A DNA stretch of 64,000 nt from F0422 sp003992255 (lineage in GTDB: Bacteria > Bacillota > Negativicutes > Veillonellales > Veillonellaceae). The stretch spans positions 32,044-96,043 of the forward strand of contig NZ_RQVA01000009.1 of NCBI RefSeq assembly GCF_003992255.1. The letters run 5' to 3'. The notes beneath the pieces were generated by a model. That model was not told the origin of the DNA. It saw only the letters and a program-made list of their open reading frames with translations, and ran no database searches. Shown here in pieces: positions 8,246 through 16,509 of this stretch. The translations under genes and the position numbers were made by a program. The first letter of the stretch is position 1. Every line of letters starts with the position of its first letter.

Positions 8246-10720
8246 TTAAAACAAGCTTTCGTCTTCTTTTAGCTCTTCACTCGAGATAACCGCCACAGAG
8301 GCAATTTTATCTCCTTCGTCTAAGTTCTGTGTTTTCACGCCAGAAATGGCTTTACTTTTCTTCACAGCAATGTCGTTCACGTCAAAGCGAATGATCTTGC
8401 CTTGTTCAGAAATCAGCATCATTTCATCGTTGTCATTTACGATTTCTACAGCTACTACTTCGCCAGTTTTGTCCGTGATTTTAAAGTTTTTCGTTCCTTT
8501 GCCACCACGTTTTTGCACGGTATAGGAGCTTTCTACATTGCGTTTGCCATAGCCTTCTTCACTGATGGTGAAGACTTGGCATTCTTCGCCAGTACCATGA
8601 ATGATGCTAGCACCTACCACTTCATCGCCAGCGTTTAGGTTGATACCTTTCACGCCACGAGCAGCGCGTTTCATCAAGCGTACATCTGCTTCATGGAAAC
8701 GAATCGCCATACCTTTTTTCGTACCTAGCAATACATCTTGGTTGCCATAGGTCAAGCCTACAGAGATCAACTGATCCCCTTCGTCCAATGCCACTGCATT
8801 CAAGCCGCCACGGCGGATGTTGCGGTATTCATCGATGGATGTCCGCTTCACAACGCCCTGTTTTGTGACCATGAACAAGTTCACATCGCTAGAGATGCGT
8901 TCTAAGTCGATCATGTTCGTCACTGTTTCTCCTACATTAAGAGGAAGTACGTTGATGATGGCTGTACCACGAGAGTTACGGCTCGATGCTTCTGGCACTT
9001 CGTAAGCTTTCAAACGGTACGCACGGCCTGTGGATGTGAAGAATAATAATGTGTTATGGGTTCGCACATGCATAATTTGCGCCACATAATCATCTTCTTT
9101 CGTTTTCATACCCACAACGCCTACGCCGCCCTTATGTTGGTTGCGGTACACATTGGCATTCATGCGTTTGATATAGCCTTGACGAGTTAAAGTGATCACC
9201 ATTTCTTCGTCAGCAATTAAATCTTCTACATCAAAGTCAGAGGTATCGATTGTGATTTCACTACGACGTTTGTCGCCATATTTTTCTTTCATGGCAATCA
9301 ATTCTTCTTTGATGATTTCACGTTGACGTTCATCGGAGGCTAAGATCGCTTTCAAATCCGCAATCAACACCAATAATGCCGCGTGTTCTTCTTCGATTTT
9401 TTCACGTTCCAAGCCTGTTAAACGAGCTAAACGCATATCTAAAATAGCGTTCGCTTGAATTTCTGTAAGGCTGAACTTTTCAATCAAAGCGGTCCGAGCA
9501 ATATCTGTAGTTTGAGAACTACGGATAGTATGGATAACCTCATCAATGTGATCTAAAGCAATTAGCAAGCCTTCCAATACGTGCGCACGAGCTTCTGCTT
9601 TTGCCAAGTCGAACTCTGTACGGCGTACGATGACTTCTTGACGGTGCGTTAAGTAGTGACCTAATACTTCTTTCAAAGTCAATACTTTTGGATGGCCTTT
9701 TACCAATGCCAACATAATCACGCCGAATGTATCTTGTAATTGTGTGTGTTTATATAATTTATTCAACACGATATCTGGTTGCACGTCAGCACGCAATTCG
9801 ATGACGATACGAAGACCACGGCGGTCACTTTCATCACGAAGGGCTGTAATGCCGTCCACCACTTTATCACGGCTTAAATCTGCAATAGTTGCAATCAAGC
9901 GTGCTTTATTCACTTGGTACGGAATTTCTGTGACCACAATACGGTGTTTACCTTTCGTCATAGCCTCAATATGAGCTTTCGCACGCATTTTGATGCTACC
10001 ACGACCTGTGGCGTAGGCTTTTTTAATGCCCTCACGACCAAGGATAGACGCCCCTGTTGGGAAGTCTGGACCTTTGATGGCCGTCATCAATTGGTTCACA
10101 TCCACTTCTGGATCGTCGATGAGCATTACAAGACCATCTACCACTTCCCCTAAGTTGTGGGGCGGAATGTTCGTCGCCATCCCAACGGCAATGCCGGCGG
10201 AACCATTGATTAACAAGTTCGGAATCTTTGCTGGAAGTACAGTTGGTTCTTCCAAAGATTCGTCATAGTTCGGCATGAAGTCCACTGTTTTCTTCTCAAT
10301 ATCTGCGAGCATTTCTGTCGCAATACGAGACATACGAACTTCTGTATACCGCATAGCCGCAGCGGAGTCCCCGTCAATGGAACCGAAGTTACCATGACCA
10401 TCCACCAGTGGATATCTTGTATTAAAATCTTGGGCCAAACGCACCGTTGCGTCGTACACAGAGCTATCACCATGTGGATGGTATTTACCAAGTACGTCGC
10501 CGACGATACGAGCCGATTTTTTGTACGGTTTCGACGGTGTCATGCCTGTTTCATGCATCGCATATAGAATACGACGGTGTACAGGTTTCAACCCATCGCG
10601 TACATCTGGAAGGGCGCGCATAACGATAACGCTCATAGCGTAATCGATGTAGGAACTGCGCATTTCTTTATCGATTTGGACCGGCACAATCTTGCCGTGA
10701 CTCCAAGCCTTTTCCTCCAT
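8246..10720 (-). CDS. gyrA: DNA gyrase subunit A
   Basis: At 824 residues this is full-length GyrA, the DNA-cleaving subunit of the type II topoisomerase that introduces negative supercoils. The catalytic tyrosine lies in AAMRYTEVRMS, near residue 125. The quinolone-resistance-determining region reads KYHPHGDSSVYDATVRLAQ; the positions matching E. coli Ser83 and Asp87 are Ser and Asp, so it looks quinolone-sensitive. The C-terminal beta-pinwheel contains QKRGGKG, a GyrA-box that separates it from ParC. GAGGTGATACA precedes the ATG. Unusually, it is about 42 kb from gyrB rather than adjacent to it, and reads leftward away from the origin. Confidence 0.98.
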   Translation of the reverse strand: MEEKAWSHGKIVPVQIDKEMRSSYIDYAMSVIVMRALPDVRDGLKPVHRRILYAMHETGMTPSKPYKKSARIVGDVLGKYHPHGDSSVYDATVRLAQDFNTRYPLVDGHGNFGSIDGDSAAAMRYTEVRMSRIATEMLADIEKKTVDFMPNYDESLEEPTVLPAKIPNLLINGSAGIAVGMATNIPPHNLGEVVDGLVMLIDDPEVDVNQLMTAIKGPDFPTGASILGREGIKKAYATGRGSIKMRAKAHIEAMTKGKHRIVVTEIPYQVNKARLIATIADLSRDKVVDGITALRDESDRRGLRIVIELRADVQPDIVLNKLYKHTQLQDTFGVIMLALVKGHPKVLTLKEVLGHYLTHRQEVIVRRTEFDLAKAEARAHVLEGLLIALDHIDEVIHTIRSSQTTDIARTALIEKFSLTEIQANAILDMRLARLTGLEREKIEEEHAALLVLIADLKAILASDERQREIIKEELIAMKEKYGDKRRSEITIDTSDFDVEDLIADEEMVITLTRQGYIKRMNANVYRNQHKGGVGVVGMKTKEDDYVAQIMHVRTHNTLLFFTSTGRAYRLKAYEVPEASSRNSRGTAIINVLPLNVGETVTNMIDLERISSDVNLFMVTKQGVVKRTSIDEYRNIRRGGLNAVALDEGDQLISVGLTYGNQDVLLGTKKGMAIRFHEADVRLMKRAARGVKGINLNAGDEVVGASIIHGTGEECQVFTISEEGYGKRNVESSYTVQKRGGKGTKNFKITDKTGEVVAVEIVNDNDEMMLISEQGKIIRFDVNDIAVKKSKAISGVKTQNLDEGDKIASVAVISSEELKEDESLF

Positions 10721-10874
10721 TGTATCACCTCATTTTACAATACTGATTATATAACTAATCCATTATACCATTTTATGCACTTTTTTTCTATCTTTTTACA
10801 TGAAAGTTTCAATACACTCAAATTTTAATGCTTATGAAAGTATATCTCGTATAATTATTCCTGTAAACCTATCC

Positions 10875-12029
10875 TTATTTGCTTAACATCGCCTCATTTA
10901 ATCGATTCATACGGAACATTTCCACCACATCGATCATAAAGCGTTCATTGTGGATAGGGTTCACATCCATTTTGAATAGGTGTGACGTGCAGTGACAATC
11001 ACTGCAACCAAAGCCTTTCACCTCGTCTACACTAATAGCCTTCATTGCCTTCGCCAATTCACATTCTAAATCGCTAGAGCTACGAATCGGTAAGGCTGCC
11101 ACAACAGTGCTGACACTTCGCAAATAATCTAGATGCCAATGTTTTTGTTTCCGCTTCCGTTTATGACGTTCTATGCGTTTTCCTAAATTGGCTTTCGCTG
11201 ACCCTACATAGATATAATACCCAGCTTCAAAATGCATGTCTCCCTTACTGCCGATGGTTACGGTCACTGGCTCTTCCACCTGCAACACCATGAGGTAATC
11301 CCCTCGGTCCTCCGCTTCTCGTTGCACCGCTGCATCATTGTATAAGCACTCACGCACCACTGTAGGCTTAGTAAATTCTGGTGTCCACTGCAATGCCATC
11401 GCCTTCCAGTCTAATTGTGGTGCTACCTCTATAAATGTCTTCGTAAATTCCAAATCCGTGTGAAAGTCTGGAGAAAACCACAATGCTCGTTCCCACTGCA
11501 CTAAGAATAGAATCCCCGTGCGATATCCCTCTTGTTGCAACTCTTGAAGATGCAACAAATGTTTTCGACCACGCTCCGTCACCGCATCAGGGAACATCGC
11601 TCCTTGATCGCCAAACAGTGTACAAGACTTCACTTCCAATAAAAATCGCTCTTCTTTATCATTGGTGAGAAGCAAATCAAAACGACTATGACCCACCGTG
11701 TATTCACGGCGTACCACACGCCACTCTTCCCATCCTGGAATGAGTTGTTCCACAATCATGTACTCCGCCATGTCATTACAATAATTGGTGTCTAACATGA
11801 TGGGCACACCATCTCGTTCAATACCGATGACACGATATTGCGTTTTCGCGCCTTCTTTCGGATGATGCACTACATACATCTTCACCCCTACAAAGAGGAG
11901 CTCCCACATACGACCCGGATTTGGTAAATGAGCCACTATGATCTGTCCCTGTAATTCTAAATGGACCACAAATCGGTTCGGTCGCTCTACAAAGGTAGCA
12001 ACCTGTACATTTTCATATAATACTTTCAT
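10875..12029 (-). CDS. sfsA: SfsA nuclease fused to a C-terminal GIY-YIG (DUF123) domain
   Basis: Residues 1 to about 235 are SfsA: VQVATFVERPNRFVVHLELQG, LPNPGRMWELL, and the nuclease-like segment RFDLLLTNDKEERFLLEVKSC. SfsA was named as a sugar fermentation stimulation protein and has nuclease activity. Residues from about 255 to 370 are a DUF123 GIY-YIG-type domain: GYYIYVGSAKANLGKRIERH, then HWHLDYLR, then a Cys-rich segment GFGCSDCHC near the end. Most SfsA proteins are about 235 residues; this one is 384 because of the fused domain. It stands alone between gyrA and a long non-coding stretch. Confidence 0.9.
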   Translation of the reverse strand: MKVLYENVQVATFVERPNRFVVHLELQGQIIVAHLPNPGRMWELLFVGVKMYVVHHPKEGAKTQYRVIGIERDGVPIMLDTNYCNDMAEYMIVEQLIPGWEEWRVVRREYTVGHSRFDLLLTNDKEERFLLEVKSCTLFGDQGAMFPDAVTERGRKHLLHLQELQQEGYRTGILFLVQWERALWFSPDFHTDLEFTKTFIEVAPQLDWKAMALQWTPEFTKPTVVRECLYNDAAVQREAEDRGDYLMVLQVEEPVTVTIGSKGDMHFEAGYYIYVGSAKANLGKRIERHKRKRKQKHWHLDYLRSVSTVVAALPIRSSSDLECELAKAMKAISVDEVKGFGCSDCHCTSHLFKMDVNPIHNERFMIDVVEMFRMNRLNEAMLSK

Positions 12030-12768
12030 ATATATCCTTACGTTTTATCACTTCATATAACATCATTATTAACCCATCTTCGTATCGTATTCTACGATAG
12101 GTTTAATACATATATCTAGATTTATATAATATATTAATCAAGATTAATACATTACAAAAATCATCAAAAAAGATAAAATTTCTCTACTCACAGTGCTCTA
12201 ACATTCTAATTAGTAACACATACACACTATTCTGTGGATAACCATGTGAGTATCCTGTGCCTAATCTGTGTGTAAGCTCCAAGTTATTCACTCATTATTC
12301 ACTGATATGTGGATAACTCTGTGATTATCTTGTGTATACTCTGTGTGTAATCCTAAGTTATCTTTACTATTTGTTTATTTTTGTCATAACTTAATCACTT
12401 TTTGTGGATAATTCTGTGTGTAACTTTAAATTTCCCGTGTATAAGCCGTGTATAGTTTGTGAATAAAATTCGTTGCCTCAGCTACATACAAGAACCACTT
12501 CTTATAGTATACTAAGAGCATAGGCTTTCGCCTAGTCATGTATAGCAATTATATAATTTATTTTCATGAAACTGTATTCTAACACAATTTGATGTAAAAT
12601 ACTTGTTATAATTTTATACATACTACTACATAACATATAAATAGGTATACAGCCCTTCACTAGATTGACTAGATACATTATAGCTATCCAATATCATCTA
12701 TATTAGGGACAATACCTTCTTTCATATACAAACATAAACAACATTTACTCAATTTTAAGGAGATACAC
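12030..12768. other. Long intergenic region containing a DnaA-box cluster
   Basis: About 740 AT-rich bases without a credible gene. Perfect DnaA boxes (TGTGGATAA) lie at 12233-12241, 12308-12316 and 12403-12411, with near matches TGTGTGTAA at 12267-12275 and 12342-12350 and others nearby, all in the same orientation. The region also contains the leader of the rightward siroheme-protein gene, with AAGGAG just before 12769. DnaA titration, transcription control or a secondary unwinding site are all possible. No riboswitch was recognised. Confidence 0.7.
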
Positions 12769-13956
12769 ATGGCACAAGTGGCAGGCAATTTACAACGTAT
12801 CCGCAACGGGAAACGCACGTACGCGATTACCCCTCGCATACCTGGTGGTTTCGTACAACCACAAATGTTACAAAAATTTATCGACGTGGCAAACACATTC
12901 CACGCAACTTTGAAAATTACAGGTGCTCAACGCATCATGATTACAAACCTAAAGGCAGAAGATGTAGACAAAGCGTGGGCCATGCTCGGCATGGAACCAG
13001 CGCATACCGTATCCAATCGTGTTCGTTCTGTGAAATTCTGTCCTGGCACGACATTCTGCAAACGTGCGAAACAAGACAGCGTACATTTAGGTATGCAATT
13101 AGAACGAAAATACATCTCTAAAGAAATGCCTTCTAAAATGAAAATTGGCGTATCTGGTTGTCCTAACTCTTGCGCCGAAGCCATCACAAAAGATATCGGC
13201 GTTATCGGTAATGACCAAGGTTGGCAAATCTATGCAGGTGGTAGCGCTGGCGCTCATCCACGCTTAGGCGATTTAATCACAGAGGTGGCTACCGAAGAGG
13301 AAGTACTAGCCATCATCGACCGCATGATTACGTACTATAAAGAAAATGCGCAAATCGAGCGTATGGGCCAATTCATTGAACGCATCGGTCTTGCTGCTTT
13401 CAAAGCTGCTGTATTAGACACAGTGGATGCTGCAGAAACTGCTCCGAAAGCCGCTGCAGAACCAGCTGTCAAATTACCAGGTCAAGGCAATGCAGGTCTT
13501 GTAGAGGCAGCTGCACCGGCTAACAATAAAGGGGCCACTCCACTTTCACCAGGACAACTAATTACAAAAGACACCATCGTTCGTCATATCGTCGACGTAT
13601 ATCCAGAATTGATTCCTATTTTGCAATCCATGGGCATGGGATGCCTTGGCTGTCCTTCTTCTACAGGGGAACCTCTATGGCAAGCGGCGAATATCCACGG
13701 TATGGACATCGATGAATTAGTGGCAAAACTCAATGCCGGTCGCAATGTATCTGAAATTGCTATTACAAAAGATTCCATCATTCGTGATATTATAGATATG
13801 TATCCACAAACGGTGCCTGTGTTGCAATCCATCGGTATGGGTTGTCTTGGCTGTCCTTCCTCCACGGGGGAACCACTATGGCAAGCCGCTAGCATTCACG
13901 GCATGGATGTGGATGAACTTGTTTCTAAATTAGAAGTCGCACGAAAAGGAGCTTAA
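12769..13956 (+). CDS. Siroheme/4Fe-4S nitrite/sulfite reductase-like protein with two tandem DUF1858 domains
   Basis: Residues 1 to about 215 form a small nitrite/sulfite reductase-type module. It has the siroheme/4Fe-4S cysteine pattern CPGTTFC followed by GCPNSC, with a ferredoxin-like N-terminal half. After an Ala/Pro-rich linker (about 225-265) come two DUF1858 domains, each containing GMGCLGCPSSTGEPLWQAA and ending in a GMD-(I/V)-DELV helix. The two repeats are nearly identical in protein and very close in DNA. The single-module size (396 residues) suggests an assimilatory-like or sensory electron carrier rather than a full two-repeat reductase. The gene directly precedes an unknown gene (1-base gap), so they probably form an operon. 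Confidence 0.8.
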   Translation: MAQVAGNLQRIRNGKRTYAITPRIPGGFVQPQMLQKFIDVANTFHATLKITGAQRIMITNLKAEDVDKAWAMLGMEPAHTVSNRVRSVKFCPGTTFCKRAKQDSVHLGMQLERKYISKEMPSKMKIGVSGCPNSCAEAITKDIGVIGNDQGWQIYAGGSAGAHPRLGDLITEVATEEEVLAIIDRMITYYKENAQIERMGQFIERIGLAAFKAAVLDTVDAAETAPKAAAEPAVKLPGQGNAGLVEAAAPANNKGATPLSPGQLITKDTIVRHIVDVYPELIPILQSMGMGCLGCPSSTGEPLWQAANIHGMDIDELVAKLNAGRNVSEIAITKDSIIRDIIDMYPQTVPVLQSIGMGCLGCPSSTGEPLWQAASIHGMDVDELVSKLEVARKGA

Positions 13957-13957
13957 C

Positions 13958-14611
13958 ATGTCAGCAGTACTGGGACACATTCATTTCTGGTTATATAAAA
14001 AAATTCAGCTTATCGCTGAACGTGAACAAATTATTAAGAAAGAGGCACAAAGTCGCCTCGACGACTTAGCCGATGAGTTATATGCAACAGCCATCGATTT
14101 ATACGGAAAACCAATTCCTCCTGATCGTCAGTTGGACCGCATCATCGACCATAACAACATCCACGGTTGGTTACAAAACCAATTACAAACCTCTTCCGTT
14201 CGCGAAGCTACTTTCATCAAAGATTTAACGGATTGTGGCGGAGACGACGGTATCGATGCAGTATTAGAAGCGTTCATCAAACAAGGCGCAATGTGCGGTA
14301 CTGAAGCAAAAGAAAAACTTACTGCTCAAACAGCACCTGCTATTTACACAGTGATGCAAGACTACTATGTAAATGGTATGCCTTGCGATCCAAGCGATAC
14401 TATCATCGAGCAAACTGATACTACTTTTAGTTGGTACGGAAATCACCAAAATCAAATTTCCTATTGGAAAACAGCCGGCGTAAATCCAATTATTATGGCC
14501 GCTGCCTTCCAAGCATGGTTCAGCGCTTTCGTGAGTCACGTAGCACCGGACTTCGCATTCAATGTGAACCTTGATGGTGACATTCCTGTATATACAATTG
14601 CAAAAAGCTAA
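13958..14611 (+). CDS. Protein of unknown function coupled to the siroheme protein
   Basis: This 217-residue protein starts one base after the stop of the siroheme/DUF1858 gene, with AAAAGGAG upstream, so it is probably co-translated. I do not recognise a family. It is acidic and mostly helical by eye, with no signal peptide and no membrane segment. Cysteines occur at DLTDCGGDDG, GAMCGTEA and GMPCDPSD, spaced too widely for an obvious metal site. The C-terminal part (IIMAAAFQAWFSAFVSHVAP) is hydrophobic. A maturation or partner role for the siroheme protein is inferred from position only. Confidence 0.7.
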   Translation: MSAVLGHIHFWLYKKIQLIAEREQIIKKEAQSRLDDLADELYATAIDLYGKPIPPDRQLDRIIDHNNIHGWLQNQLQTSSVREATFIKDLTDCGGDDGIDAVLEAFIKQGAMCGTEAKEKLTAQTAPAIYTVMQDYYVNGMPCDPSDTIIEQTDTTFSWYGNHQNQISYWKTAGVNPIIMAAAFQAWFSAFVSHVAPDFAFNVNLDGDIPVYTIAKS

Positions 14612-14662
14612 GTAGCTAAACCCTTTTTATATTATTAAAACAGCATGACCGCTGTTGGTATT

Positions 14663-14684
14663 GACTTTCACCGCTGTGAAAGTC
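14663..14684. repeat. Short hairpin made of two facing GTGAAAGT-type octamers
   Basis: GACTTTCAC and GTGAAAGTC form a 9-bp perfect stem with the four-base loop CGCT, about 20 bases before the cupin start codon. The arms are the octamer over-represented throughout the window. It sits in the leader between two genes and has no clear U-run, so it is a weak terminator candidate at best. Confidence 0.6.
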
Positions 14685-14705
14685 CCCAGAATAGGAGGTT
14701 CTACT

Positions 14706-14987
14706 ATGGCAGGAACTGTAAAACAAGAACTAGGTTTAATTTTTGATGGCCCTAATTACAAAATCGTAAAAAAAGGCGGTGTCGCTGGTGACAAAGTGGA
14801 AAAACACAATCACCCAGAGGCTAACGTAATCTTCACTGTGGTAAAAGGTAAAGTAAACGTATTCCTTAACGACACAGAATCCCATATCTTAACACCAGGC
14901 GAAGTATTGCACTTCGACGGCAACAACTATATCCAAGCTACATTGGTGGAAGATAGCGAGTTCATTGTAAACCTAATCCATAAATAA
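14706..14987 (+). CDS. Small cupin-domain protein
   Basis: This 93-residue protein is a single cupin barrel. The metal-binding residues are visible as KVEKHNHPEANVIFTVVKG and then GEVLHFDGNNY, the usual two cupin motifs with a His-x-His and a later His. Family members bind a metal ion or small ligand, and the role here is unknown. The start is ATG 14706 because ATAGGAGG lies eight bases upstream. The longer in-frame opening from 14655 would contain the hairpin at 14663-14684. It ends in a strong terminator. Confidence 0.8.
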   Translation: MAGTVKQELGLIFDGPNYKIVKKGGVAGDKVEKHNHPEANVIFTVVKGKVNVFLNDTESHILTPGEVLHFDGNNYIQATLVEDSEFIVNLIHK

Positions 14988-14995
14988 GCCAATAC

Positions 14996-15047
14996 AAAAA
15001 GGTGTGAATCCATGCTAACTATTAGCATTGGGCTCACACCTTTTTTT
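14996..15047 (+). terminator. Rho-independent terminator after the cupin gene
   Basis: AAAAAGGTGTGA pairs with TCACACCTTTTTTT around a variable loop. Because the stem is flanked by A-run and T-run it can work on both strands, and it lies between two convergent genes. Confidence 0.9.
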
Positions 15048-15054
15048 AGCTCAC

Positions 15055-15402
15055 CTACCAAATTAAATCAACAATTTTTTCTATTGATGCATTAGGTGCA
15101 ATAGGTTGTAACTCTTTATATGGATCTAATTTTCAACTCCAACCACGTCCTCGTAGTTCAGTAATAGTATAGGACTTTCCATAACGACTAACTAAAATAT
15201 GCCCCCATACTTCACTGCCTTGGTTATCGACGATCTTTACCCATACATAGGCATTCTTATCATTCTTCTGAACTGTGTCTTGATCAATATAATATGATGT
15301 CCCATCTATAGTTCCCATATAATACAAGTGATTTGTTGCCAAAGACATCGTACTCCCTAATGAAATCAGTAAAACAGCCAATAGTAATGTTCGTTTTAAC
15401 AT
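15055..15402 (-). pseudogene. Secreted surface-adhesin E-like small protein interrupted by an in-frame TGA
   Basis: From ATG 15402 the frame encodes a signal peptide (MLKRTLLLAVLLISLGSTMS) and a mature part with LYYMGTIDGTSYYIDQDTV and VWVKIVDNQGSEVWGHILVS, then stops at TGA (15133-15135) after 89 residues. The same frame continues for 24 more sense codons, including QPIAPNASIEKIVDLIW, and ends at TAG 15055. That tail resembles the usual C-terminal end of this small-protein type (I-x-P-x-S-x-x-E-x-I-x-D). One base change therefore probably shortened the gene. The shorter product, or read-through, may still be made. The tail ends just before the facing terminator. Confidence 0.6.
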
Positions 15403-15470
15403 GTCTTTTCCTCCCTTACTACCACACTCGTATCTTATATCTATACCATAAGAATATCATACTATGAATA

Positions 15471-15505
15471 AAAAAATAACCCCCAGGTCACACGACCTAG
15501 GGGTT
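15471..15505 (-). terminator. Rho-independent terminator after the OmpH-like gene
   Basis: On the minus strand AACCCCTAGGT pairs with ACCTGGGGGTT (one mismatch) and is followed by ATTTTTTT, about 10 bases after the OmpH stop. Confidence 0.85.
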
Positions 15506-15514
15506 TATTATATC

Positions 15515-15970
15515 TTATTTATTGATACGAGCTACTACATCTTGAGTTAAGTCGATAACTTGGTTACCTTCTTTTACTGCGCCAACAGAAGATGGATTCA
15601 TAGCTATTACATCAATATTTTTTTCATTTGCAACAGCTTTGATAGCCTCGCCTACTTTTGTATCCAATGGAGCTAATACTTTTGCTTCTTCTTGATTGTA
15701 TTTTTCTTGGATACTACGAACGTTTTTATCGAAGTATGCTTGTTTTTCTGCATCAGTTTTGAAGTTGTTCAATTTATTGAACTCAGTTTGTAATTTTGGA
15801 CCATATTCACCACGCAACTTTTCAATTTGCATTTGGATCGCACCAAAACCGTTATAACCAGTATAAATAGCTTCTTCGTTAATAACACCTACATTCGCTG
15901 CATTAGATACTGTGAAAGCACCGATAACAGCCAATGCACCTAATGTTGCAATTTTTTTAGTTAAATTCAT
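15515..15970 (-). CDS. OmpH/Skp-family periplasmic protein
   Basis: This 151-residue protein begins with a signal peptide (MNLTKKIATLGALAVIGAFT, probable cleavage after SNA). It continues ANVGVINEEAIYTGY, matching the first strand of OmpH/Skp proteins. The central section (residues 40-115) is Lys/Glu/Gln-rich coiled coil, as in the tentacles of Skp, and the end (DLTQDVVARINK) matches the family's last helix. Skp-type chaperones hold outer-membrane proteins in the periplasm, which fits an organism with an outer membrane. Several OmpH paralogues are common in this group, so a specialised role is possible. A terminator follows; GAGG precedes the start. Confidence 0.85.
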   Translation of the reverse strand: MNLTKKIATLGALAVIGAFTVSNAANVGVINEEAIYTGYNGFGAIQMQIEKLRGEYGPKLQTEFNKLNNFKTDAEKQAYFDKNVRSIQEKYNQEEAKVLAPLDTKVGEAIKAVANEKNIDVIAMNPSSVGAVKEGNQVIDLTQDVVARINK

Positions 15971-16123
15971 GTATAAGCCTCCCTATGAGAAATATTTTCA
16001 TCTATTTATCTAGTATAGCAAAGTTGTTGTTATTTAGCAACTTACCTTACCCCTTTACTATACGTCATGTATATGAATATTACATGAAATCAATAGCTAC
16101 AAATCTATGCGAATAGTTTGCAA

Positions 16124-16477
16124 TTATTTCTCTTCACTTACATATACATATTCTTCTTTTCGTAATTTGCTGATAATTTCTGGAACCATACCAATTAAAC
16201 GATCAAAGCCAGTATATTTAGCAGATCCTTTAATATTGAATAACTCGATACGCTCCCCTTTAATAACAAGTACTGCTGTTGGCTCAACTTTTGCTCCGCC
16301 ACCACCTGCTTTTTGGCATCCGCCTAAACCAAGAGATACATCTACAAAAGGAACAATCGTAGTATCGCCCAAACGTACAGGCTCACCTACTACAGTTTCT
16401 ACACGGATCATTTCTTTGAATTGTTCAAATAAGGGTTCTAAATTTTCCTTTAAGTTTGTAAGTTTTATATCCATCAT
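16124..16477 (-). CDS. GerW (YtfJ) family protein
   Basis: This 117-residue protein has the GerW hallmarks: VETVVGEPVRLGDTTIVP, then VDVSLGLGGCQKAGGGGAKVEPTAVLVI. The Gly-rich segment with GGGG followed by a hydrophobic strand is diagnostic. In Bacillus the family member YtfJ/GerW is a spore germination protein, but the family is widespread in non-sporing Negativicutes where its role is unknown. It lies directly downstream of a DUF2953 gene (32-base gap), the same pairing as ytfI-ytfJ in Bacillus, so the two probably work together. Confidence 0.85.
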   Translation of the reverse strand: MMDIKLTNLKENLEPLFEQFKEMIRVETVVGEPVRLGDTTIVPFVDVSLGLGGCQKAGGGGAKVEPTAVLVIKGERIELFNIKGSAKYTGFDRLIGMVPEIISKLRKEEYVYVSEEK

Positions 16478-16509
16478 AACCTCCTATGATTCTTAGACTT
16501 CTGAAAGTT

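Noticed and set aside
8246..10720. gyrA quinolone-resistance change
   Set aside because: The key positions are the sensitive residues Ser and Asp.
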